Positions 1 through 4,368 of a stretch of 9,071 bases of DNA are shown piece after piece. This DNA comes from Nitrososphaeria archaeon (GTDB lineage: Archaea > Thermoproteota > Nitrososphaeria > Nitrososphaerales > Nitrososphaeraceae). The notes below the pieces were generated by a model. It was not told the DNA's origin, searched no databases, and worked only from the letters and a program-made list of their open reading frames with translations. The position numbers were made by a program, and so were the translations under genes. Within the stretch, counting starts at the first letter, position 1. Every line of letters starts with the position of its first letter. The stretch is taken from positions 1 to 9,071 of the forward strand of contig JAJPIN010000228.1 in the NCBI GenBank assembly GCA_021324715.1, written 5' to 3'.

Positions 1-59
1 AAAAATTTTCAGACTTTTCTTTCATCAGGTTTTAATCACATCTAATCTTCTTATTAGTA

Positions 60-140
60 TTGATACTACAACTTGTTGCAACTGCACTCACCATCATAGT
101 TATGGGTTTAGTTGTGACTGCTATTGCGTATGCACATTAG
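60..140 (+). CDS. possible 26-residue hydrophobic peptide
   Basis: A short frame from TTG at 60 to TAG at 138-140 encodes an almost wholly hydrophobic peptide (ILQLVATALTIIVMGLVVTA, then IAYAH), just long enough for one membrane helix. An in-frame stop at 33-35 rules out a longer protein. The start is weak: no Shine-Dalgarno is visible and the upstream promoter region is cut by the window edge. The hydrophobic run could be chance in T-rich DNA. I do not recognise a family. It is listed only because the composition is so clearly membrane-like. Confidence 0.2.
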   Translation: MILQLVATALTIIVMGLVVTAIAYAH

Positions 141-185
141 TTATTATTTATTCTTGTTTAACGATGATCATATCCCTCTTTTAAA

Positions 186-231
186 GGGCCCTGGCGCAGT
201 GTGAATTAGATGTCTACTGTTGCCAGTTCCC
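186..231 (+). other. hairpin with internal loops, possible structured RNA
   Basis: GGG (186-188) pairs with CCC (229-231), CTGGC (191-195) with GCCAG (222-226), and CAGT (197-200) with ACTG (216-219). The internal loops are CC/TT and G/TT, and a 15-nt loop closes the top. That gives 12 Watson-Crick pairs in one arm. No T-run follows directly, so it is not an obvious terminator. It lies in non-coding DNA and could be part of an RNA, an mRNA 3' end or chance. Confidence 0.35.
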
Positions 232-438
232 ATGTACAATTTTAGTTTGGGGAATTGTTTCTATCAGAGTTGGGGGTGCGCGTAAAGATTTTGTTCATTA
301 AATTTGAATTTAGTCTATGTGTGGAGGGATTTTAGAATCATCAATGGCGTTTGTTGATGTATATTTGCAAGGTCAACTAATATAGTACTAGATTTTTGAT
401 GATGGCCACACCCTGCATATCGCTGATTCGAAGTCACG

Positions 439-448
439 ATTATATATT
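439..448 (+). promoter_or_regulatory. TATA box of tRNA-Phe
   Basis: ATTATATATT is centred about 27 nt upstream of the first base of the mature tRNA (471). That is the spacing expected for an archaeal TATA box with transcription beginning at or near the tRNA 5' end. Confidence 0.65.
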
Positions 449-470
449 ATCTATACTGAAGGTTAGCTGT

Positions 471-564
471 GCCGTCGTAGCTCAGCCTGGGAGAGCACTC
501 GACCTAGAACTTCGGGGTGAAGCTGAAGACCGAGCTGTCGTGAGCTCAAATCTCACCGACGGCA
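471..564 (+). tRNA. tRNA-Phe (anticodon GAA) with a 20-nt intron at position 30/31
   Basis: Folding by eye gives a complete cloverleaf once 502-521 is removed. The acceptor stem is GCCGTCG (471-477) with CGACGGC (557-563), and the discriminator is A564. The D-stem is GCTC/GAGC. The anticodon stem is CTCG+G with CCGAG, and the loop CTGAAGA carries anticodon GAA at 525-527, preceded by the required T33. The variable loop is CTGTC, the T-stem GTGAG/CTCAC and the T-loop CTCAAAT. The mature RNA is 74 nt (471-501 joined to 522-564), and CCA is not encoded. Without removing the intron, the anticodon arm cannot form. tRNA-Phe decodes UUC and UUU. Loop position 54 is C rather than the usual T, a minor oddity. 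T-rich sequence (565-577) follows and may end transcription. There is no second copy of the 3' end in this window that would suggest an integrated element. Confidence 0.93.
502..521 (+). other. archaeal tRNA intron (bulge-helix-bulge) in tRNA-Phe
   Basis: The 20-nt intron (starts ACCTAG, ends GGTGAA) separates tRNA positions 30 and 31. A bulge-helix-bulge is visible. The central 4-bp helix is CACT (496-499) with GGTG (516-519, one G-T pair). It is flanked by 3-nt bulges CG^A (500-502) and AA^G (520-522), and cutting after the second base of each gives exactly the exons needed for a perfect anticodon stem. The flanking helices are short (two pairs on each side), so this is a relaxed motif. Splicing would use the archaeal tRNA endonuclease (EndA). 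Confidence 0.85.
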
Positions 565-620
565 TTTCCAATTTTACAGATCTGCTTAAACATGGTTGAT
601 TAACTACCAATTGCAAGTAG

Positions 621-630
621 TATTTATACG
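621..630 (+). promoter_or_regulatory. candidate TATA box for the FxLYD-like gene
   Basis: TATTTATACG lies about 70 nt upstream of the TTG start at 697. Initiation near 650 would leave a leader of about 45 nt, long enough to carry the Shine-Dalgarno at 686-690. A second TATA-like string, ACTATAAG at 661-668, is closer but would give almost no leader, so it is the less likely choice. Confidence 0.4.
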
Positions 631-641
631 AATTAAATGCG

Positions 642-661
642 TCGAGCTCGATATTCGAATA
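642..661. promoter_or_regulatory. two abutting perfect 10-bp palindromes, possible operator
   Basis: TCGAGCTCGA (642-651) is directly followed by TATTCGAATA (652-661), each a perfect inverted repeat. They lie between the candidate TATA box and the start codon of the next gene, around the expected transcription start. Dimeric archaeal regulators often bind such sites. No factor is identified and the role is inferred from position only. Confidence 0.35.
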
Positions 662-696
662 CTATAAGGCTGGGTCATGGTAAATGAGGTTGAACT

Positions 697-1185
697 TTGA
701 ATTACCTAGTTTTACTTTCTGTGGCAGCATTAATCATCTGCGGGCTACTGTTCACACCGATGTCCCTGCTCCAAAATGTCGATGGAATTGACCATAATGC
801 CACATTTACCAGCCCATATTTTTATTCTACTCACTCAGTGAGATTTGGATATGATGAGGGAATATTCGAGATAACAAATGTCAGTATTCATCATGGATCT
901 AATGAAACAAAGATCATAGGGATGATAGAAAATAAAGATCCAGATCGTAACACAATTGAAAATGTTAGTCTCGCCATTCAAGCTTATGATAAGAACAACC
1001 ATTTAATCAGTGTCGCTGAAGGTCACCCGCAGATGTCTACTTTTCGACTTGGTGATAAAACTGCGTTTCAAATATTGGACAACGACCTGAAATTGGATTT
1101 GGATCATATCTTCATACAAATTCTAGCAGCAAAGTGGGGAACAGATACGGACGATGATACAACACCTGAAAAGCCGCCTTCCTAG
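697..1185 (+). CDS. exported or membrane-anchored FxLYD-like domain protein
   Basis: This protein of 162 residues is predicted to sit on the outer face of the membrane. Residues 3-25 form a hydrophobic N-terminal segment, either a signal peptide or an anchor. Residues about 50-146 look like the FxLYD fold: 'FEITNVSIHHGSNETKIIG' and then 'IENVSLAIQAYDKNNHLIS', where the family shows a beta strand, 'KNVxVxxxxYDxxGxxV' and a final 'LxPGxxxxF'-like strand. The C-terminus (148-162) is acidic and proline-rich. The start is TTG: an in-frame stop at 691-693 excludes anything longer, and GAGGT at 686-690 lies 6 nt before it, one of the clearest Shine-Dalgarno sites in the window. FxLYD domains occur in secreted proteins of unknown binding role, so no specific function can be given. 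The family call is by sequence resemblance only and is moderately sure. Confidence 0.75.
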   Translation: MNYLVLLSVAALIICGLLFTPMSLLQNVDGIDHNATFTSPYFYSTHSVRFGYDEGIFEITNVSIHHGSNETKIIGMIENKDPDRNTIENVSLAIQAYDKNNHLISVAEGHPQMSTFRLGDKTAFQILDNDLKLDLDHIFIQILAAKWGTDTDDDTTPEKPPS

Positions 1186-1206
1186 ACGACTCTTGCTAGA
1201 GGAGGC
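1176..1206 (+). terminator. hairpin at the end of the FxLYD-like gene
   Basis: GCCTTC then CTAG (1176-1185) pairs with CTAG, a bulged A at 1200, and GGAGGC (1196-1206). This gives ten pairs, one of them G-T, around a 10-nt loop. The stop codon (1183-1185) is inside the stem. AT-rich sequence with a short T-run (1229-1233) follows. Archaeal termination depends mainly on T-tracts, so the hairpin may rather stabilise the mRNA 3' end. Confidence 0.4.
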
Positions 1207-1230
1207 AATTAAATTCCAGAACAAACAGTT

Positions 1231-1240
1231 TTTAAATAAT
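1231..1240 (+). promoter_or_regulatory. candidate TATA box for the small two-gene unit
   Basis: TTTAAATAAT is preceded by a T-run and lies about 53 nt before the ATG at 1289. Initiation near 1262 would give a leader of about 27 nt. Confidence 0.35.
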
Positions 1241-1288
1241 CACTAGCGATATTTTGGTAAAAATCGAACTTTTCGCAATTCCCTGTTC

Positions 1289-1513
1289 ATGCATTTCTAT
1301 AACAGACAAAATCGTTATTATGGATGTAAGTGTAAGAACTTGGGTATGACTAATCCATTGCTAATTGTATTCAAGCGTATCTTTTGTAATCATGACGATA
1401 CATTTTCATTTAGAAGATATAACGACTTTGATTTCTTTGAATACTGCAAATGCGCTAACTGTGAAAAAACTTTGAGATGTCTTAAGGGTTTTGATGAAAG
1501 CATTAGAGGGTGA
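1289..1513 (+). CDS. small Cys-rich putative zinc-ribbon protein
   Basis: This 74-residue protein is from no family I can name with certainty. Possible zinc ligands are C33 and H35 (CNH) in the middle and C53, C55, C58 (CKCANC) plus C64 near the end. The layout resembles small 'C-x-H ... C-x2-C' zinc-ribbon proteins such as DUF1660-type sequences, but here the second knuckle is CxCxxC. An extra CKC pair at 13-15 belongs to the stretch before the alternative start ATG at 1346 (MTNPLL...), so the true N-terminus is open; neither start has a strong ribosome site. The stop TGA overlaps the GTG start of the following membrane protein gene (GTGA at 1510-1513), which suggests co-translation of the two. 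Many Phe and Tyr residues surround the middle. Its role is unknown. Confidence 0.55.
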   Translation: MHFYNRQNRYYGCKCKNLGMTNPLLIVFKRIFCNHDDTFSFRRYNDFDFFEYCKCANCEKTLRCLKGFDESIRG

Positions 1514-1728
1514 TAATATTTAGGATCAATCTGCAAATTTTGATTGTACTCTGGTGGGGTGGTGCTATTCTTTCTGGAGTATCACTCTTGATTCCGCAGT
1601 ATAAATATTATCTTATTTTCAGTTCTTTGGGATGGATAACATTAGGATTAACCTCTGGGTTTATTATCTACGCATTAAAAAGAAATAACAAAGAAAGTCA
1701 GAAAAATATGTCGTCCAAGATCAACTGA
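1510..1728 (+). CDS. small two-helix membrane protein
   Basis: This 72-residue protein has two hydrophobic helices, about residues 8-28 (with the WWGG turn at 15-18) and 33-56, followed by a charged tail (KRNNKESQKNMSSK). The short linker suggests a helical hairpin in the membrane. The positive tail would place it in the cytoplasm with both ends inside. The GTG start overlaps the stop of the upstream Cys-rich gene, so the two probably share a message. AGAGG immediately before the GTG is too close for a normal ribosome site, so reinitiation after the upstream stop or a slightly later start (TTG at 1540) is possible. The 3' end overlaps the end of the opposite-strand RAM-domain gene by 8 nt. 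No family is recognised. Confidence 0.55.
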   Translation: MIIFRINLQILIVLWWGGAILSGVSLLIPQYKYYLIFSSLGWITLGLTSGFIIYALKRNNKESQKNMSSKIN

Positions 1729-1975
1729 TTTCCTTTCCGCCTTGCTCTTCAATTACAACCAGAGTAACAGTTGAAGTTATACCCGGTATCTTTCTAATTC
1801 TACTCGTTATTGTGTGATTCATTGATTCAGTATTGTCTGACTTTACTTTGACAAATACGTCATGAACTCCATACGTTCCTCGGACTTCCTTCACATCGGA
1901 CAGCTTTGCAATTTCATCAATTATTCTCTCCTCAGAACCAAGCGTGCAATTCACAAGAATATATGCAGTAGACAA
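1721..1975 (-). CDS. stand-alone Lrp/AsnC ligand-binding (RAM) domain protein
   Basis: The whole 84-residue protein is one RAM domain of the Lrp/AsnC family, without the helix-turn-helix half. It starts with the beta strand 'AYILVNC' (4-10), followed by a helix with GSEERIIDEIAKL. Then comes 'VKEVRGTYGVHDVFVKVK' (28-45), which carries the typical G-x-x-D turn, a second helix, and 'IPGITSTVTLVVIEE' (63-77). Such domains form dimers and octamers that bind amino acids or other small effectors; stand-alone versions are common in Thaumarchaeota and may modulate full-length Lrp proteins. The start is TTG (1973-1975), chosen because it places the first strand exactly as in the family and because a TATA-like box lies about 28 nt upstream, consistent with a leaderless message. 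The specific ligand cannot be read from the sequence. Confidence 0.85.
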   Translation of the reverse strand: MSTAYILVNCTLGSEERIIDEIAKLSDVKEVRGTYGVHDVFVKVKSDNTESMNHTITSRIRKIPGITSTVTLVVIEEQGGKEIS

Positions 1976-1997
1976 TAATGACTTTAGGAATTTTAGT

Positions 1998-2007
1998 GTA
2001 TTTTAGT
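1998..2007 (-). promoter_or_regulatory. TATA-like box of the RAM-domain gene
   Basis: On the minus strand CTAAAATACA is centred about 28 nt upstream of the TTG start codon. No Shine-Dalgarno is present between it and the start, fitting leaderless transcription. Confidence 0.45.
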
Positions 2008-2043
2008 CTTTTCTATTAGTTGTCTTTTGCCGATAAAAGAACT

Positions 2044-2865
2044 CTATTGTTTGAAAGTGTAAAGTTTGTAAAGTTCTCCCGTTCGCTTACTGACGTAATT
2101 CCACTCACTTGCACTATAATTAACTCTGACAAATTTTTGCCTCAATTCTGGATGAAGTCTAACATATACATCGTCACCTATTGTGATATTATTTGACTTT
2201 GTCAGAGACGTCATTTTTGCCGATACACTCATGCAATAACCTAGAATATCTAGGGGCAATTTCTCATCAGTTCCATATTGCACAATGATGTTTTCTCCTT
2301 CATCTATTCCTACTTTTGCACTTAAATCTGGATAATCGTACTGATTTAAGATTGGATTTAATCCATTTTTTATAATTGTGAGCATAGAAATTCCACATCT
2401 GACGGCCCTGTCACATACAACGTATTTATTTGATAATGACGGAAAGAACGCAATTAGACCGTCACCCACATATTTTAAAACGAATCCTTCGTATCTATAC
2501 ACAGCTAGTGACATTTCATAAGTGAATGCGCGGATTATTGTTACTAACTTGTCTACTGGAATGGTCATCGAGAGATTTGTTGAACCCACCAAGTCAACGT
2601 ATAATATGACGAGTGGAATTTTGGAGTTTACATGATTTTTTAGAAAGATCTGTGCGGACTCCAAGTTTGAATCATATTGATACCTTCTTTTAAGTGCCTT
2701 CCATAATCTATTCTGTACCTGTTTAATTTGAGTGTCTGTGTCGTATATTATTTCTGATTCTAATTTTCCTTTATTTTCCCCTGTAATCATAGAAATAAAG
2801 GGCGATTTACTTTTATCCGAATTTTTAGGTTTAATTTTATCTATTTCCTTCTTCTCTACAGTCAT
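2044..2865 (-). CDS. class III adenylate/guanylate cyclase domain protein
   Basis: This soluble protein of 273 residues has a hydrophilic, lysine-rich N-terminus (1-80) and a class III cyclase domain (about 83-245). The metal-binding aspartates are D91 in 'YVDLVGST' and D135 in 'KYVGDG'. K131, four before D135, and D206 occupy the positions of the adenine-selecting Lys/Asp pair of adenylate cyclases, pointing to ATP as substrate and cAMP as product. The 'VGIDEGENIIVQYG' strand (185-198) is normal. Seven residues after D206, where the transition-state Asn is expected, there is S213, and four later the Arg is K217, so activity may be low or altered. There is no membrane segment or sensor domain. 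ATG is supported by AGGAG 8 nt upstream. The neighbours do not include a recognisable cyclic-nucleotide receptor. Confidence 0.88.
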   Translation of the reverse strand: MTVEKKEIDKIKPKNSDKSKSPFISMITGENKGKLESEIIYDTDTQIKQVQNRLWKALKRRYQYDSNLESAQIFLKNHVNSKIPLVILYVDLVGSTNLSMTIPVDKLVTIIRAFTYEMSLAVYRYEGFVLKYVGDGLIAFFPSLSNKYVVCDRAVRCGISMLTIIKNGLNPILNQYDYPDLSAKVGIDEGENIIVQYGTDEKLPLDILGYCMSVSAKMTSLTKSNNITIGDDVYVRLHPELRQKFVRVNYSASEWNYVSKRTGELYKLYTFKQ

Positions 2866-2941
2866 GGATAATGCTCCTTTCTATCTTTCTAGTAGTTATC
2901 AACTAATAATAAGATACTGGAATGGTTATACATACCAATCG

Positions 2942-2951
2942 CTTTATAAAT
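2942..2951 (-). promoter_or_regulatory. TATA box of the cyclase gene
   Basis: On the minus strand ATTTATAAAG is centred about 80 nt upstream of the cyclase ATG. Initiation about 26 nt downstream gives a leader of roughly 55 nt, matching the presence of an AGGAG ribosome site, unlike the leaderless neighbours. Confidence 0.5.
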
Positions 2952-3003
2952 TGAAGCCACTGAAAACCTAGAACATTATAGGCGTCATTATATAATTAGT
3001 TTT

Positions 3004-3043
3004 AGCTAAAATTACCGAGCTCATAAGCTCAAAATGTTTAGCT
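3004..3043. repeat. nested inverted repeats
   Basis: The inner hairpin GAGCT (3017-3021) pairs with AGCTC (3026-3030) around a CATA loop. It is enclosed by the outer arms AGCTAAA (3004-3010) and TTTAGCT (3037-3043). The 5' outer arm is itself in the palindrome TTTAGCTAAA (3001-3010). Both arms contain AGCT, so alternative pairings are possible. It may be a structured RNA 5' end or a protein-binding site. Confidence 0.4.
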
Positions 3044-3210
3044 GAGCAGTTCATCCTCACTTAAATATCGTTAGGAAAATCGTTATTTGTTATTTTGAGA
3101 GTGGAAAGCTTTTGATGCGCCTGCAGATATTAATTCTTTCTTTTGGTAACGTAGTATGAGTATTCAAATCCTCTATCGGTCTACAGGAAAAATAAACGAT
3201 GTCAAAGGGG

Positions 3211-3220
3211 TATTTTTATA
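3211..3220 (+). promoter_or_regulatory. TATA box of the polyglutamate hydrolase gene
   Basis: TATTTTTATA is centred about 33 nt before the ATG at 3249. Initiation near 3241 would exclude the upstream in-frame TTG at 3234 from the message and gives a leader of only a few bases. Confidence 0.55.
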
Positions 3221-3248
3221 GCTGACTGCATTATTGGGAATCACTAAA

Positions 3249-4196
3249 ATGAGCACTACTCAAGGAGCTTTCGATGCAAAGTTCGAAGTAGATCCTGCCA
3301 ACCCTCACAAAGAGCAATGCTGGGCAAACAGCCAGCAGCTTAGTAGCATAAATAGACACCCAGGCGAACAAGTTCGTATAGAATTTCCTAGAGCAAATAC
3401 AAATACAAAGCTCGGTGCAATTTTTACAGTATCTCCACAATTTCTCTCTGATCCTGATCCAAAACGTGTAATTCTAGGAAAGAGAATTGAAAACCTGAAT
3501 AACTGCCAACTCTCAGAAAATGCTTGCAATGGTCAGGTGAAAGCTCAGATCATGCTCGACGGACTTGGTGAGGATGACGAACCGGCAAAGAGTATGAGCG
3601 AATTTATTGAAAAGCTGCATGAAGTCCAAAATCACAAGTTAATAGTCCTTGCACCACACGGTGGTAATATCGAACCCTGGACAGATGTTGAAGCAGAATA
3701 CGTAGCCAATCGATTCGGCGATAGTGCTTCTTTATGGTTATGCAAGGGGTTTAGTAGTAGGAAACCAAATGGCGATTCCAATGAAGATGCATCTGAGCGT
3801 TGGCACATAACTTCGACCCAAATTAATCCGGAATCTTTTCCCAAACTAAAGTCAATAATCGCACCGACTCCAAATTTTGAATATTCGATTGCTTTTCATG
3901 GATGGACCGAAGATTCTATTTGTGTTGGTGGTAATCCCCATAACCCGGATGCTGATTTGAAATGTGATATTAGGGGCGCAATCATGAAGGCCCTCGAAGA
4001 AGCCAATCCTGACATAAAAGTCCACGTTTCGCCATGTCCTGACGGAAATTTCAACGGCGACAGTTCGGATAACATTGTAAATCGTCTGGGCACTAACGCT
4101 ATTCAAATTGAACAATGCAAAATTGCCCGTACGAAATACCATGATAAAATTGCCCAGGCGGTTGTGAACGCTATCGGGACCAGAATCAATGTTTGA
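3249..4196 (+). CDS. poly-gamma-glutamate hydrolase (PGH) family protein
   Basis: This 315-residue protein resembles the phage-type poly-gamma-glutamate hydrolases (PghP, Gamma_PGA_hydro family), zinc enzymes related to carboxypeptidases that cut the gamma-glutamyl bonds of capsule polymer. The key motifs are 'LAPHGGNIEPWT' (H137 and E142), 'SIAFHGWTEDSICVGG' (H217) and 'NRLGTNAIQIEQC' (E288). These fit the two zinc ligands from HGGxIE, the third His ligand and the catalytic Glu. It is longer than PghP because of about 130 N-terminal residues of unknown role. No signal peptide is seen and an in-frame stop at 3219 excludes one, so it would act inside the cell or leave by another route; eight cysteines are present. 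ATG is preferred over TTG at 3234 because of the TATA spacing. GC content in 60-nt samples is 45-48 percent against 28-32 percent in nearby genes, suggesting transfer. Confidence 0.85.
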   Translation: MSTTQGAFDAKFEVDPANPHKEQCWANSQQLSSINRHPGEQVRIEFPRANTNTKLGAIFTVSPQFLSDPDPKRVILGKRIENLNNCQLSENACNGQVKAQIMLDGLGEDDEPAKSMSEFIEKLHEVQNHKLIVLAPHGGNIEPWTDVEAEYVANRFGDSASLWLCKGFSSRKPNGDSNEDASERWHITSTQINPESFPKLKSIIAPTPNFEYSIAFHGWTEDSICVGGNPHNPDADLKCDIRGAIMKALEEANPDIKVHVSPCPDGNFNGDSSDNIVNRLGTNAIQIEQCKIARTKYHDKIAQAVVNAIGTRINV

Positions 4197-4336
4197 GTAT
4201 AGCTATTTCAAATTCGTGGTAAATTCTAATTTTGCAGATGCTGTCGAAAGATATTGAAAGTGCTTCCGTGGATGACGAATATCTGTAACCTCTCAAGATC
4301 AGTATTTTGTTAGCTGAAAAGAATTCTGGAAGGTGC

Positions 4337-4357
4337 TAATATTAGTAAAAAATTTTT
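4337..4357. terminator. shared terminator region between convergent genes
   Basis: CTAATATTAG (4337-4346, a perfect palindrome) is followed by six A and five T residues (4347-4357). The hydrolase transcript reads the T-run and the opposite serA-type transcript reads the A-run as T, so one element can end both. T-tracts are the main archaeal termination signal. Confidence 0.5.
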
Positions 4358-4368
4358 GATCCAGTATA

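Larger units (their letters stand above)
1..438. other. gene-poor region upstream of tRNA-Phe
   Basis: No convincing protein gene lies here. The stretch contains a possible tiny hydrophobic reading frame (60-140), a symmetric hairpin (186-231) and a 13-codon frame at 344-385 (MAFVDVYLQGQLI) that has GGAGGG 15 nt upstream, too far for a good ribosome site. I looked for RNase P RNA and SRP RNA hallmarks and saw none. It may be the 3' flank of a gene left of the window plus regulatory DNA. Confidence 0.5.
2866..3248. other. intergenic region with orphan promoter-like and structured elements
   Basis: About 380 nt separate the divergent cyclase and polyglutamate hydrolase genes. The cyclase promoter occupies the left end and the hydrolase TATA box (3211-3220) the right end. 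The middle has ATTATATAAT (2987-2996), a perfect palindrome that could be a TATA box, nested inverted repeats (3004-3043) and a T-rich stretch (3136-3144). I see no protein gene. A small RNA is possible but unproven. Confidence 0.45.

Noticed and set aside
344..385. 13-codon frame MAFVDVYLQGQLI
   Set aside because: It is too short to judge, and the GGAGGG string is too far upstream for normal initiation. No family was recognised.
397..426. C/D-box-like motifs (TGATGA at 397-402, CTGA at 423-426)
   Set aside because: The flanks do not form the terminal stem, only one box pair is found, and the stretch abuts the tRNA promoter, so a guide RNA is not supported.
396..599. 67-codon reading frame overlapping the tRNA
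   Set aside because: It is read straight through tRNA-Phe and its promoter. The peptide has no domain-like features and the base sequence is explained by the tRNA fold.
471..1300. An integrated element at the tRNA gene
   Set aside because: No second copy of the tRNA 3' end, no integrase and no mobile-element gene is present in the window.
1510..2865. A Pycsar-like defence pair (cyclase plus membrane effector)
   Set aside because: The cyclase is not in an operon with the two-helix protein: they are on opposite strands with another gene between. The small membrane protein also lacks a cyclic-nucleotide-binding domain.
2732..2971. 79-codon + strand frame opposite the cyclase start
   Set aside because: It overlaps the well supported cyclase N-terminus and the cyclase promoter region, with no start signals or family resemblance.
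3231..4142. Several - strand frames of 65-96 codons opposite the hydrolase
   Set aside because: They mirror the coding strand of a gene with intact family motifs. Their peptides show no motifs of their own.
4240..4290. 16-codon frame (MLSKDIESASVDDEYL) between the convergent genes
   Set aside because: It is very short, has no promoter or ribosome site, and sits in the 3' region before the shared terminator.
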